A stretch of DNA of 64,000 nucleotides from assembly GCA_017502025.1 (NCBI GenBank), contig JAFVVS010000103.1, positions 1-64,000 of the forward strand. The letters run 5' to 3'. Made by a program: the position numbers and the translations under genes. Positions 18,363 through 27,459 of the stretch are shown here, piece by piece. Numbering within the stretch: position 1 is the stretch's first letter; each line of letters opens with the position of its first letter. A model generated the notes under the pieces. That model did not search any database, had not been told where the DNA came from, and was given only the letters and a program-made list of their open reading frames with translations. Source of the DNA: Alistipes sp. (GTDB taxonomy: Bacteria > Bacteroidota > Bacteroidia > Bacteroidales > Rikenellaceae).

Positions 18363-19505
18363 CTATTTCTCGTAACTTATAATAAATGCTTGCGGAAACT
18401 CTTTGCGTACCTCAGCGATATGTTGTTGCGCAACCGCCTTGTCGGCGAAACTTCCGTAGCAATACTTATATTTTAGCGCACTGTTGCCCTCCAATATCCA
18501 CACCTTACCTCTGTAACTCTTCAACTCGGGGTGGTTGGTAGGTATCTTTTTGACACTCGCCATCAGCTGAATGGCATATCGTTTAACCATAGGTTGTGCC
18601 TTCGGAGTAGTTGGTGTAGGTTTTGCCGGCTCCTTAATCTCCTTTTGAGGTTGTGGGGCAGGTGTAGTTTGAGCACCACTATCCAAAAGCAACGAACGGC
18701 GCACATTCTCCACATATTGCTTCACGGCACGGAAAATAGCCCCTGCAATCTCCTTTTGTCCCTTTTCCGATGTAATATGCTTCAAATCGGCAGGATTAGA
18801 CATAAAGCCAATCTCGGTCAGCACACTCGGCATATCGGTGGCGTAGAGCACCTTCAAAGGCTGACGGCGCACACCTCGGTTGTTGTAACCAAGTTTTACA
18901 TACTCCTCCTGAATAAGGCGAGCCATCATCTCGCTATACTCACCATAGGTGAATTGCAAGTTTTGGATATATGCTCGAACGATTGTTGCCGTCTTTTGGT
19001 CGGACATATCGAGCAACTCCTCCTTATTGTTGAGGTAGAGGGCATTCTGATTTACTCGTTGCTCCATCGAGGTCTCGCCCATAATGAGCGTCTCAACACC
19101 TCGCACCTCGCTGTTGCGGTGGGCATTAGAGTGAATCGAGATGAAGAGATCGCCCTCATTGCGGTGGGCAATATCGGCTCGTGCTTGCAAATCTTCGGAG
19201 AGTACGGTCGAGAAGTATTTGTCGACGGTGCGAGTCTGCACAACCTTTATGTTTGGAAGATTTTTCTCGATTAGCGCACCGAGTTTGAGGGCCACTTGCA
19301 GGTTGATATCCTTCTCGGCAAAGCCGTTGTAGCCGGCACCAGGGAAGCGAGAGCCTCCGTGACCGGCATCTATGACGATAACCTTTACGCCTTGCGCAAC
19401 ATTTTCCGCTCCAAATCCGTTATACGAAACAAGGAGTGCAAATAGCGCAATAGCGATTGCGAAATATCTTTCAAATGGTCGAAAGTTGCTCTTAAAGTTT
19501 GCCAT
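18363..19505 (-). CDS. N-acetylmuramoyl-L-alanine amidase (Amidase_3) with C-terminal SPOR domain
   Basis: This protein of about 380 residues cleaves the lactyl amide between MurNAc and the stem peptide, probably at the division site. A signal/anchor segment (about 10-33) precedes the zinc amidase domain (about 42-270). Its ligands and catalytic residues are seen in VIDAGHGG, the Glu of FAEKDIN, SIHSNAH and LTEIGFMSN. After a proline-rich linker (about 280-310), a SPOR-like domain (YAIQLMAS..., about 320-380) should bind denuded glycan strands at the septum. ATG 19505 is preferred over an in-frame GTG at 19520. A divergent gene (lptD) starts about 115 bases away. Confidence 0.9.
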   Translation of the reverse strand: MANFKSNFRPFERYFAIAIALFALLVSYNGFGAENVAQGVKVIVIDAGHGGSRFPGAGYNGFAEKDINLQVALKLGALIEKNLPNIKVVQTRTVDKYFSTVLSEDLQARADIAHRNEGDLFISIHSNAHRNSEVRGVETLIMGETSMEQRVNQNALYLNNKEELLDMSDQKTATIVRAYIQNLQFTYGEYSEMMARLIQEEYVKLGYNNRGVRRQPLKVLYATDMPSVLTEIGFMSNPADLKHITSEKGQKEIAGAIFRAVKQYVENVRRSLLLDSGAQTTPAPQPQKEIKEPAKPTPTTPKAQPMVKRYAIQLMASVKKIPTNHPELKSYRGKVWILEGNSALKYKYCYGSFADKAVAQQHIAEVRKEFPQAFIISYEK

Positions 19506-19520
19506 ATACACTTTTTTCAC

Positions 19521-19598
19521 TATCTTTACCCGCTGAAAAACGCCTGCCTGTGCGTGCGAGAGGCATATTTTTGGCGTTTTGCCGACAGCGTCGGCAAA
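19521..19598 (+). promoter_or_regulatory. Predicted lptD promoter and leader with two competing hairpins
   Basis: TATCTTTA at 19521-19528 is one base off TAnnTTTG. The leader then contains AAAACGCC (19537-19544), which can pair with GGCGTTTT (19573-19580), and a perfect TTTGCCGA / TCGGCAAA hairpin (19578-19585 and 19591-19598). The two stems share 19578-19580, so they cannot both form fully. Confidence 0.5.
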
Positions 19599-19620
19599 GT
19601 TACGAAAAATTTTGGAATTT

Positions 19621-22428
19621 TTGAAACATTTTAGGCTGAAATATCTGGTTTTGTCGGTTGTCGCCTTGGCGATGGCTCACATCGTGCTTGGTTCTGCCAA
19701 CCCTCGCCCAATCTCGGATGAGGCGTTGGAGCAGGTGCGTAGGAGCGACTCGTTGGGACCTCTTGCGGTGTCGCCTACGCCTGATAGCACAAAACAGCCA
19801 CTCCAAGTGCCGACTTCTCGCTCTGCTCGCCGTGCCGCTTCACGCCGATTGAGCAATAGTGTTTCAACTCCAAAGAGCGACAGCCTTGCTCCGACCGATT
19901 CGTTGTCGGCAGTGCCAATCTCACGCCCCGACACCACCGCAGGCAAGAAGGGTGGCTCGATGATTGACGAGATAATCACAGGAAAGAATACCGACTCGCT
20001 CTTCTACGATGTGCGCAACAAGAGGGTCTTTATCTACAATCAGGGCGATGTCAAGTATGAGAATATGGGTCTGCAAGCCGACTATATGCAGATTGATATG
20101 AACACCAAGGAGATATACGCCTATGGTAAGGCCGACTCGGTGGATGGCAAGCCCAAGAATACTCACCCTGTATTCAACGAGGGTGGCTCATCCTATACGA
20201 TGGATACTATCACCTACAACTTCGGCTCGAAGAAGGCGTTTATTCAGGGCGTAGCAACCCAGGAGGGTGATGGCTGGTTGGTCGGTAGTCAGATTAAGAA
20301 GATGCCTGACAACTCCATCAATATCCGCCACGGAAAATATACCACTTGCGACCATACCGAGAACCCTCACTTCTACTTGGCGATGACCAAGGCGAAGGTC
20401 ATCCCTGGCAAGAAGATTATTACAGGCCCTGCCTACTTGGTTATGCACGATGTGCCTATCTACTTCGCTTGTATCCCCGAGGGCTTCTTCCCGATTAACT
20501 TGGGACCAAAGTCGGGATTGTTGATGCCGTCGTATGGTGAGGATGCCTCACGAGGCTTCTTTATCCGAGGTTTGGGCTACTACTTCATCATCAATAAGCA
20601 CATCGACCTTGCCCTTACGGGAGGTATCTATACGCTCGGCTCGTGGGAGGTGAATGCCTCGTCACGCTATGTCAAGCGATATAAATATCGTGGTAACTTG
20701 AACTTCGACTTCTCGTCAATTAAGACGGGTGACAAGGGCGAGCCCGACTACATCAAGCAGAACAACTTCCGCTTTGCTTGGACCCACTCGCAGGATCCGA
20801 AGGCTAACCCCGGCTCGACATTCTCCGCCTCGGTAAATCTCTCGTCGAGTGGTTACTCGAAATACTCGGCTACCACGCTGAACGACATCCTTGCTACGCA
20901 GACCAACTCCTCTATATCCTACTCGAAGAGCTGGGCGGGCACGCCATTCTCGTTGTCGATGAACCTCTCGGTGTCGCAGAACTCGCAGACCCGACAGTTG
21001 GCAATAACCTTGCCCAACATCGTATTCAATGTTGCGCGCGTCTATCCGTTCAAGCGTAAGGATGCTATGGGTAAGCAGCGTTGGTACGAGAAGATTGGTT
21101 TTACCTACTCGGCAAAATTGACCAACTCGGTAACTACTGCCGAGAAGGATCTCTTCACGATGCAGACCTTGAAGAATATGCGTAACGGCATAGAGCATAC
21201 ATTGCCTATTTCGACATCGATAAACCTCTTCAAGTATATCAACATCTCGCCTTCGTTCAACTACTCGGAGCGTTGGTACTTCTCACGCCAAAATCAGCAG
21301 TGGAATCCCGAGACCAATCAGGTGGAGACTCTCGACCCAGAGTATGGCTTCTACCGCATCTATAACTACAACGCCTCGATATCGGCAAATACCACCATTT
21401 ATGGTATGTGGCAGATGAAGAAGAAGACAGCAAAGGTACAGGCGGTGCGTCATACCATAACACCGCAGATAGGTTTCTCGTATGCTCCCGATTTCAGCGA
21501 CCAGAAGTATGGCTACTACCAAACTGTGCAGACCGACTCGCTCGGTAACTACAAGATCTATTCGCCATACTCTAACCAGCCATATGGCGTACCAGGCTCG
21601 GGACAGCAGGCAAATTTGAATTTCTCGCTTTCGCAGTCGCTCGAAATGAAGGTGCTGAGCAAGCGTGACACCTCGGGTGTGAAGAAGATTAAACTTATCG
21701 ATGAGTTGCGTATCAGCGGTTCGTATAACTTCCTTGCCGACTCGCTCGGATTGTCGAACTTGCCAATATCGTTCCGAACAACACTCTACAAGAATTTCGG
21801 TTTGAACCTCTCATTTACGCTCGACCCATACGAGGTGACACCGCAAGGAGTGCGTACCAACAAACTGATGCTAAAACGAGGCAGACTCGGTCGTATCACA
21901 AGCACGGGTTGGAGCTTTGGCTATACCTTCAAGTCGAGAGAGAATAAGTCGCAACCTGCGGCAAACGATATCAACTCCATACCACCGGAGTACTTTAACC
22001 CATTCTCCGATCCGTATGGTCTGATGGACCCTACGCTGCGAAGACACTATATGGCAAGTTCGTACTACGACTTCTCCATACCGTGGAATATAGGTTTCAA
22101 CTATGTCATCAGTTATAGTATTTCGTATGTGAATAACGGCACTACGGGCTTCAAGCGCAATGTGTCGCAGACAATCGGTTTCAATGGTAGTGTCAATCTG
22201 ACACCAAAGACCGGTATTACATTCACCTCGGGATTTGATATACAAAACCGCAAGCTGACCACCACCTCCATCTCCATAACGCGAGATTTGCACTGTTGGC
22301 AGATGTCGTTCGTCTGGATTCCGTTCGGAACACATAAGAGTTGGAGTTTCAATATCGGAGTTAAGGCATCGTCGCTTGCCGACCTGAAATACGACAAGAG
22401 TCAATCGATGTACGATAACCTCTTCTAA
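19621..22428 (+). CDS. lptD: Putative LPS assembly protein LptD (OstA-like outer-membrane barrel)
   Basis: This protein of about 935 residues is predicted to insert lipopolysaccharide into the outer leaflet together with LptE. A signal peptide is followed by a serine/proline-rich linker, an LptA-like jelly roll (about 140-230, including YNQGDVKYENMGLQADYMQI) and a large barrel with many alternating aromatic strands up to the C-terminal phenylalanine. The segment PEGFFPINLGPKSGLLMPSY is characteristic of the Bacteroidetes LptD group. The start is uncertain. The frame opens at TTG 19579, and the TTG at 19621 gives a compact signal peptide (MKHFRLKYLVLSVVALAMA). No ATG occurs before the hydrophobic stretch. 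The Bacteroidetes family is very divergent from E. coli LptD, so the name is by group recognition. Confidence 0.85.
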   Translation: MKHFRLKYLVLSVVALAMAHIVLGSANPRPISDEALEQVRRSDSLGPLAVSPTPDSTKQPLQVPTSRSARRAASRRLSNSVSTPKSDSLAPTDSLSAVPISRPDTTAGKKGGSMIDEIITGKNTDSLFYDVRNKRVFIYNQGDVKYENMGLQADYMQIDMNTKEIYAYGKADSVDGKPKNTHPVFNEGGSSYTMDTITYNFGSKKAFIQGVATQEGDGWLVGSQIKKMPDNSINIRHGKYTTCDHTENPHFYLAMTKAKVIPGKKIITGPAYLVMHDVPIYFACIPEGFFPINLGPKSGLLMPSYGEDASRGFFIRGLGYYFIINKHIDLALTGGIYTLGSWEVNASSRYVKRYKYRGNLNFDFSSIKTGDKGEPDYIKQNNFRFAWTHSQDPKANPGSTFSASVNLSSSGYSKYSATTLNDILATQTNSSISYSKSWAGTPFSLSMNLSVSQNSQTRQLAITLPNIVFNVARVYPFKRKDAMGKQRWYEKIGFTYSAKLTNSVTTAEKDLFTMQTLKNMRNGIEHTLPISTSINLFKYINISPSFNYSERWYFSRQNQQWNPETNQVETLDPEYGFYRIYNYNASISANTTIYGMWQMKKKTAKVQAVRHTITPQIGFSYAPDFSDQKYGYYQTVQTDSLGNYKIYSPYSNQPYGVPGSGQQANLNFSLSQSLEMKVLSKRDTSGVKKIKLIDELRISGSYNFLADSLGLSNLPISFRTTLYKNFGLNLSFTLDPYEVTPQGVRTNKLMLKRGRLGRITSTGWSFGYTFKSRENKSQPAANDINSIPPEYFNPFSDPYGLMDPTLRRHYMASSYYDFSIPWNIGFNYVISYSISYVNNGTTGFKRNVSQTIGFNGSVNLTPKTGITFTSGFDIQNRKLTTTSISITRDLHCWQMSFVWIPFGTHKSWSFNIGVKASSLADLKYDKSQSMYDNLF

Positions 22429-22493
22429 CGAAGATGCGGAAACGGTACATCTTTTGCGCAATATAATAACATAGAACGATAAAATTTAGAGAT

Positions 22494-23093
22494 ATGACAA
22501 AGAAACAAGCAGAGAATCAAGTAGTTGAAGAGAAAGAGGGCTTTGTAGAGGGCGAGGGCTATCCTAATTGTGAGGGTGAGCCTTGTGCCAATATGGCAGA
22601 GGAAGCAGAGGTAACTGCTGACACTGTGGCAGAGGAACCAGCCGACGAAAAGGAGGAGGCGCCAAAGGCTGAGGAGATAGATTGGCGAGATAAATATCTC
22701 CGTTTGCAGGCGGAGTTCGACAACTTCCGCAAGCGCACCTTGCGTGAGAAGATGGCTCTTATCGAGTCGGGTGGTAGCGATGTCTGGAAGGCAGTGTTGC
22801 CTGTACTCGACGATATGGAGCGTGCAATTGCTGCATCGGAGAAGAGCGAGGATATCTCGGCTTTGCGTGAGGGCGAGAAGCTCATCTACAATAAGTTTGT
22901 CGATATTATGCGCCAGAAGGGTGTTGTGGAGATTGAGGCTCTCGACACTGAGTTCAACCCCGATTTGCACGAGGCTGTGGCACGCTTTGCCGCAGGCGAG
23001 GAGAAGTCGGGCAAGGTTATAGATGTAGTTCAGCGTGGCTACAAGCAGGGTGAGCAGGTGCTCCGTTACACAAAGGTTGTTGTAGGCGAGTAA
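22494..23093 (+). CDS. grpE: Nucleotide exchange factor GrpE
   Basis: This 199-residue protein is the exchange factor that releases ADP from DnaK. An acidic, low-complexity N-terminus (about 1-60) is followed by the long dimer helix (about 65-110, RLQAEFDNFRKRTLREK) and a C-terminal beta domain (about 150-199) with NPDLHEAV and the closing VLRYTKVVVGE. dnaJ follows at 87 bases on the same strand, as usual. dnaK is not in the window. No heat-shock operator such as CIRCE was seen upstream. Confidence 0.95.
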   Translation: MTKKQAENQVVEEKEGFVEGEGYPNCEGEPCANMAEEAEVTADTVAEEPADEKEEAPKAEEIDWRDKYLRLQAEFDNFRKRTLREKMALIESGGSDVWKAVLPVLDDMERAIAASEKSEDISALREGEKLIYNKFVDIMRQKGVVEIEALDTEFNPDLHEAVARFAAGEEKSGKVIDVVQRGYKQGEQVLRYTKVVVGE

Positions 23094-23180
23094 GGAATAG
23101 TTAGGAGTTAGAAGATAGGAGATAGGAGTTGAAAAATAATTCTCAATTCTCAATTTTCAATTCTCAATTATGAAATTTTT
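23094..23180. repeat. Heptamer repeats between grpE and dnaJ
   Basis: First TTAGGAG-type units (TTAGGAGTTAGAAGATAGGAG), then CAATTCT units (TCTCAATTCTCAATTTTC) follow, running to within about 12 bases of the dnaJ ATG. The order matches the spacer after dnaJ at 24446, so dnaJ has related repeats on both sides in the same orientation. Confidence 0.88.
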
Positions 23181-24341
23181 ATGGCAGAAAAGAGAGATTA
23201 CTACGAGGTGTTGGGCGTGGAGAAGAACGCCAATGCCGATGAGATAAAGAAGGCCTATCGTAAGGCCGCAATCAAGTATCACCCCGACAAAAATCCGGGT
23301 GACAAGGAGGCTGAGGAGAAGTTCAAGGAGGCTGCCGAGGCTTACGATGTGTTGTCGAACGAGCAGAAGCGTGCCCGCTACGACCAATTTGGTCACGCAG
23401 GTATGTCGGGTGCCGGCGGAGCAGGTGGCTTTGGCGGTGGCTTCGGTGGAGGCTTCTCGATGGAGGATATCTTCTCGCAGTTTGGCGATATCTTCGGTGG
23501 TCATTTCGGCGGTGGCTTTGGTGGCACACGAGGTGGCGGTCGCTCGGTAAATCGTGGCTCGGATATCCGTGTTCGCATCAAGCTCACGCTTGCCGAGATT
23601 GCTAACGGCACAACCAAGAAGATTAAGGTCAATAAGTATATCGCTTGCGACAAGTGTGGCGGCAATGGAGCGAAGGATTCGTCGTCGTTCTCGACCTGTT
23701 CGACCTGTAACGGCTCGGGCTATGTCGTAACCGTTCAGAATACCTTCTTCGGTCGTATGCAGTCGCAGTCGGTATGTCCTACTTGCGGTGGTGACGGCAA
23801 GATTATCACAGCCAAGTGCGACAAGTGCGGTGGCGAGGGCGTAGTTCGTGACTCGGAGGTTATCGAGATAAAGGTGCCTGCGGGCGTGGGCGAGGGTATG
23901 GCTCTCACCGTCTCGGGCAAGGGAAATGCTGCACGCCGTGGCGGTGTAAGTGGCGACCTGATTGTGGTTATCGAGGAGGAGCACGATGCAGAGTTGATGC
24001 GTGACGGCAACAACCTCATCCACAACCTCAATATCACCGTTGCAACGGCAATTCTCGGTGGCGAGGTTGAGGTGCCGACCATCGAGGGTAAGGCGAAGAT
24101 TAAGATTGCCCCCGGAACACACGCCGGTAAGGTATTGCGCCTTCGTGGCAAGGGCTTGCCGGATGTGAATGGCTATGGTCGTGGCGATATTATGGTAGTG
24201 GTGGATATCACCATCCCTACATCGCTCACCTCCGAGGAGAAGAAGTTGGTTAAGGAGTTATCCGAGAAACCACACTTCAAGGAGGCGGAGAGCACCGAGA
24301 ACCAGAATATCTTCGAGAGAATGAAAAACTTCTTCCGTTAG
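23181..24341 (+). CDS. dnaJ: Molecular chaperone DnaJ
   Basis: This 386-residue type I J-protein delivers substrates to DnaK and triggers its ATPase. The J domain (about 5-70) has the HPD motif ([10 protein letters not shown]). A glycine/phenylalanine-rich linker (about 77-120) follows. The zinc domain has four CxxCxGxG repeats ([32 protein letters not shown]), and a C-terminal substrate domain completes it. All expected parts are present. The TAG stop is immediately followed by a long palindrome. Confidence 0.97.
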   Translation: MAEKRDYYEVLGVEKNANADEIKKAYRKAAIKYHPDKNPGDKEAEEKFKEAAEAYDVLSNEQKRARYDQFGHAGMSGAGGAGGFGGGFGGGFSMEDIFSQFGDIFGGHFGGGFGGTRGGGRSVNRGSDIRVRIKLTLAEIANGTTKKIKVNKYIACDKCGGNGAKDSSSFSTCSTCNGSGYVVTVQNTFFGRMQSQSVCPTCGGDGKIITAKCDKCGGEGVVRDSEVIEIKVPAGVGEGMALTVSGKGNAARRGGVSGDLIVVIEEEHDAELMRDGNNLIHNLNITVATAILGGEVEVPTIEGKAKIKIAPGTHAGKVLRLRGKGLPDVNGYGRGDIMVVVDITIPTSLTSEEKKLVKELSEKPHFKEAESTENQNIFERMKNFFR

Positions 24342-24444
24342 TTTGAGACTCTTTTTGGTATCTTTTTGTTTTTGTCGCTTGGAAATAGGTCCACTATTAC
24401 CTTCGCTCCGAAAACAAAAACCTGCTCAAAAACAGCACTCAAAC
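24341..24444. repeat. Long imperfect palindrome after dnaJ (dyad copy E)
   Basis: It starts on the last base of the dnaJ TAG. GTTTGAGA..CT.TTTTTG on the left pairs with GTTTGAGTGCTGTTTTTG read in reverse on the right, and GTTTTTGT pairs with ACAAAAAC. The inner hairpin is GCTTGGAAATAG, loop GTCCA (24389-24393), CTATTACCTTCGC. It is the most divergent of the five copies but keeps the position, size and G...A five-base loop. Confidence 0.8.
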
Positions 24445-24445
24445 A

Positions 24446-24497
24446 GTTAGGAATTAGGAGATAGGAGTTAGGAGTTAATTTTTAATTTTTAATTTGG
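24446..24497. repeat. Heptamer repeats before the small membrane-protein gene
   Basis: TTAGGAA, TTAGGAG, ATAGGAG, TTAGGAG units are followed by TTAATTTT-type units up to the next start codon. Confidence 0.85.
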
Positions 24498-24500
24498 TCA

Positions 24501-24905
24501 ATGGGACTTTTTACACCGGTAAAGAAACACGCCAATAAGTTTCGCTATATTCCGCGCTACTACGACCCCGAGAAAGAGCGCCGAGAGCAACGCCGTAGGG
24601 AGTTGCACGGCACCTCGTCGGAGTTGGATGGACAGGAGTATCAGCCTGGGCAGTATATTCGCACCCAGCGTGAGGCAAGGCGTGCAGCACAAGGCGCCAA
24701 CGAGGGCAAGCAAAAGATGCCTTCAATGATGCTGTTGATGCTCTTTGCTCTGCTGGTGATAATTGTCTATATGCTCTATCCTCGTATTGTGGAGGCCTTT
24801 TCGACGGCTCGCACAACGCCCGAGGAGCGTATGCAGCAGGAGATTGAGGAGTTCAACCCATACGCACCAATTACGATAGTACCAAACGATTATAAAGAGG
24901 AGTAA
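24501..24905 (+). CDS. Small single-pass membrane protein of unknown function upstream of mutL
   Basis: I do not recognise this 134-residue protein. Residues 1-72 are hydrophilic and very basic (FRYIPRYYDPEKERREQRRR), predicted to be cytoplasmic. Residues about 73-95 are one hydrophobic segment (MMLLMLFALLVIIVYMLYP), and the rest is an acidic tail rich in proline and glutamate. It has no signal cleavage site. It ends five bases before the mutL GTG start and is therefore likely co-translated with mutL. Coding character is supported by codon use like its neighbours and tight spacing. A function in repair is not implied by position alone. Confidence 0.75.
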   Translation: MGLFTPVKKHANKFRYIPRYYDPEKERREQRRRELHGTSSELDGQEYQPGQYIRTQREARRAAQGANEGKQKMPSMMLLMLFALLVIIVYMLYPRIVEAFSTARTTPEERMQQEIEEFNPYAPITIVPNDYKEE

Positions 24906-24910
24906 AAGAG

Positions 24911-26779
24911 GTGGCAGATTGCATTAAATTACTACCCGAAATAGTTGCCAACCAGATTAAGGCTGGCGAGGTTGTCGAGTCCCCTTCATCGGTTGTGAAG
25001 GAGATGATGGAGAACGCCATAGATGCGGGCGCCACCGAGGTTACCGTAAACTATGTGAATGGCGGTCGTGACCTCGTGCAGATTATCGACAATGGTCGAG
25101 GAATGTCGCCTGTGGATGCGAGAATGGCCTTCGAGTGCCACGCCACAAGCAAGATTGCCTCGCTTGACGACATCTACGCTCTGCACACCTTCGGTTTCCG
25201 TGGCGAGGCGTTATCTTCGATTTCGGCAGTGTCGCAGGTGGAGCTTATCACCCGCCAGGCCGACTGCGAGGTGGGTACGCAGACCATAATTAATGGTGGC
25301 GAGTTTGTGTCGCAGACCCCCGTGGCTGCGGAGGTGGGCTCGCAGTTCTTGGTGCGCAACCTTTTCTATAACACCCCTGCACGCCGCAAGTTTATCAACA
25401 GCAAGGAGTCGTCGCTATCGTCGGACATAAAGCGTGAGTTCCGCCGTGTGGCGTTGTGCCACCCCGAGGTTGCCTGCACGCTTTTGAACAACGAGGCTCC
25501 GATATATTCGTTGCCCGTATCGTCGCTTGTGGAGCGCATCGTGGGCATTATGGGTAATGCCACAAGGCGTAATCTGTTGGAGGTGGATGTCGAAACATCC
25601 ATCGCAACCGTGAAAGGTTATGTCGGTCGCCCCGAGACGGCTCGTAACAATTCGAGCGAGCAGTATATGTTCGTGAATGGCCGTTTCTTCCGTTCGCCAT
25701 ATCTCAATAAGGCGGTGTCGAAGGCGTATGAGAAGCTGATTCCCGAGAAGGGATATCCTACCTTCTTCCTCTATATCACGGTCGATGCCGAGAGGGTGGA
25801 TGTGAATGTTCACGCTCAAAAGACCGAGGTCAAGTTTGCCGACAACGAGGCGATATGGCAGATTTTGAACGCCGCCGTGCGTGAGACTCTCGCCAAGAAT
25901 GGCGCAATGCCGTTGATTGACTTCGAGGCGGAGAATTTGGTTGATATCCCTGTCGCAACTACGGGCGTGCGCTATGCCGAACCTCGTGCGACAACCAAAG
26001 ATAACTACAACCCCTTTGCCGATAATTATGGCTCGGAGGGTGGCGATAGCGTGAAGGAGCCGAACAACGAGTGGTCGGCAATACCGATGATTTCGGAGGA
26101 GTTCGACTTGGCATCGTCGATGGAGTTTGGTGGCGGAGCAAATGCTTCGGATGCCGACTTCGACTATTTCGAGTCGGGCGAAGGTGAGGTGCAGTCGCTC
26201 GGTTTCGAGGTAGAGAGCCGTGAGGAGCCGTCGAGCATTGCGCTCTGCTGCGGTCGCTATGCTGTGGCAACCTTCTCGTCGAAGGTGCTGGTTGTAGATT
26301 TGGCGAGGGCGAGAGAGCGATTGCTCTACAACCACTATGCAACATCTTTGCAGAGCGGTCACTCGGTGTCGCAACAGCTGCTGTTCCCCGAGTTGCTCAC
26401 CCTTACCGAGGAGGAGTACGACTTGGTGGAGGAGTATGCCGTAGATTTTGCATCGCTCGGCTTCGATATCAAGGCGCAGGGTGCAAATACGATAGAGGTG
26501 TTCGGTATTCCAGCCGATGTGCATACCGAGCAGCTCGACCGTGCGGTTTATGACCTGTTGCAGAGCCTGAAACTTCCGCAGTCGGTGGTGGAGATGCGTC
26601 GCAACGCCTTGGCGCAGACCTTGGCACATAGCGAGGCGGTAGGTAAGATGCGTTTTTCGCAGGAGGATGCCGAGCGTCTGACTTTGCAGATTCTCGCCTC
26701 GGGAGAGAGTTATACCCCGTCGGGTAAGCGTATCGTCTCGGCGTGGGCACTGTCCGATATTAAAAACTTGTTCGAATAA
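24911..26779 (+). CDS. mutL: DNA mismatch repair protein MutL
   Basis: This 622-residue protein couples MutS mismatch recognition to strand removal. The N-terminal GHKL ATPase is complete: EMMENAIDAGA, DNGRGM, ATSKI and GFRGEALSSI. The C-terminal dimerisation domain follows a variable linker (about 340-430). In MutL proteins that nick DNA this domain carries a DQHAxxE-type metal motif. Here the equivalent strand reads VVDLARARERLLY from about residue 462, so only the first Asp and a Glu-Arg remain. The start is GTG, five bases after the upstream gene. Loss of nicking ability is an inference that needs structural alignment. Confidence 0.95.
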   Translation: MADCIKLLPEIVANQIKAGEVVESPSSVVKEMMENAIDAGATEVTVNYVNGGRDLVQIIDNGRGMSPVDARMAFECHATSKIASLDDIYALHTFGFRGEALSSISAVSQVELITRQADCEVGTQTIINGGEFVSQTPVAAEVGSQFLVRNLFYNTPARRKFINSKESSLSSDIKREFRRVALCHPEVACTLLNNEAPIYSLPVSSLVERIVGIMGNATRRNLLEVDVETSIATVKGYVGRPETARNNSSEQYMFVNGRFFRSPYLNKAVSKAYEKLIPEKGYPTFFLYITVDAERVDVNVHAQKTEVKFADNEAIWQILNAAVRETLAKNGAMPLIDFEAENLVDIPVATTGVRYAEPRATTKDNYNPFADNYGSEGGDSVKEPNNEWSAIPMISEEFDLASSMEFGGGANASDADFDYFESGEGEVQSLGFEVESREEPSSIALCCGRYAVATFSSKVLVVDLARARERLLYNHYATSLQSGHSVSQQLLFPELLTLTEEEYDLVEEYAVDFASLGFDIKAQGANTIEVFGIPADVHTEQLDRAVYDLLQSLKLPQSVVEMRRNALAQTLAHSEAVGKMRFSQEDAERLTLQILASGESYTPSGKRIVSAWALSDIKNLFE

Positions 26780-26832
26780 TAAACTAATTCAATTAGCTAA
26801 TGGCTAAATGCCAATGGCTAACGGCTAAAAAT
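26780..26832. repeat. Spacer with ATGGCTAA-type repeats between mutL and rhomboid gene
   Basis: A perfect 13-base palindrome CTAATTCAATTAG (26784-26796) is followed by imperfect tandem units GCTAATG, GCTAAATG, CCAATG, GCTAACG, GCTAA. The string CAATGGCTA also occurs twice in the leader of clpP. Confidence 0.65.
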
Positions 26833-27453
26833 ATGAGAAATCCATATTTCAAGACACCACCTGTGGTGCAAAACCTTATAATCGCCAACTGCGTACTCTA
26901 CTTGGCGGTGCGCCTTATTCCGGCGGTAAATCACTTTTGTGCAGAGTATCTGCAACTCTGGTGGACAGATTTGCTCAACGCACCTGAGTTCCATAGCTAC
27001 CAATTCGTAACTTATATGTTCCTCCACGCAGGCTTCGGACACCTCTTCTCGAATATGTTTGCGTTGTGGATGTTTGGTCGAACATTGGAGTATGAACTCG
27101 GCTCGCAACGATTTTTGACCTACTATATGGTGTGCGGAATTGGTGCGGCATTGATTCAGATAGGCGTAGCATCGCTCTTTGGCGAAAACCTCACACTGCT
27201 TGGAGCCTCGGGAGCGGTCTTTGGCTTGTTGTTGGCATTTGGCGTTCTGCATCCGAACAATATGATATACATCATTCCGCTTCCGTTCCCGATTAAGGCG
27301 AAGTGGTTTGTTGTGGGTTATGCCGTATTGGAGATTGCACTCGGATGGTCGCCTATCAATACGGGCGTAGCGCACTTCGCCCATGTGGGTGGTATGTTGT
27401 GGGGCTTGGCTCTGCTCTATTGGTGGCGTAAAAAGGGAAAGATTTTCTTCTAA
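26833..27453 (+). CDS. Rhomboid family intramembrane serine protease
   Basis: This protein of about 206 residues has six hydrophobic segments. The catalytic dyad is visible: serine in GASGAVFG (after LTLLGASG) and histidine in HFAHVGGMLWG in the last membrane helix. The expected HxxxxHxxxN-type segment reads HAGFGHLFSNMFALW. Rhomboids cut single-pass membrane proteins inside the bilayer, and the substrate here is unknown. ATG 26833 (MRNPYFKTPPVVQNLI) is preferred to the one at 26800, which lies in repeat sequence. The next gene starts six bases later. Confidence 0.92.
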   Translation: MRNPYFKTPPVVQNLIIANCVLYLAVRLIPAVNHFCAEYLQLWWTDLLNAPEFHSYQFVTYMFLHAGFGHLFSNMFALWMFGRTLEYELGSQRFLTYYMVCGIGAALIQIGVASLFGENLTLLGASGAVFGLLLAFGVLHPNNMIYIIPLPFPIKAKWFVVGYAVLEIALGWSPINTGVAHFAHVGGMLWGLALLYWWRKKGKIFF

Positions 27454-27459
27454 ACGGTT

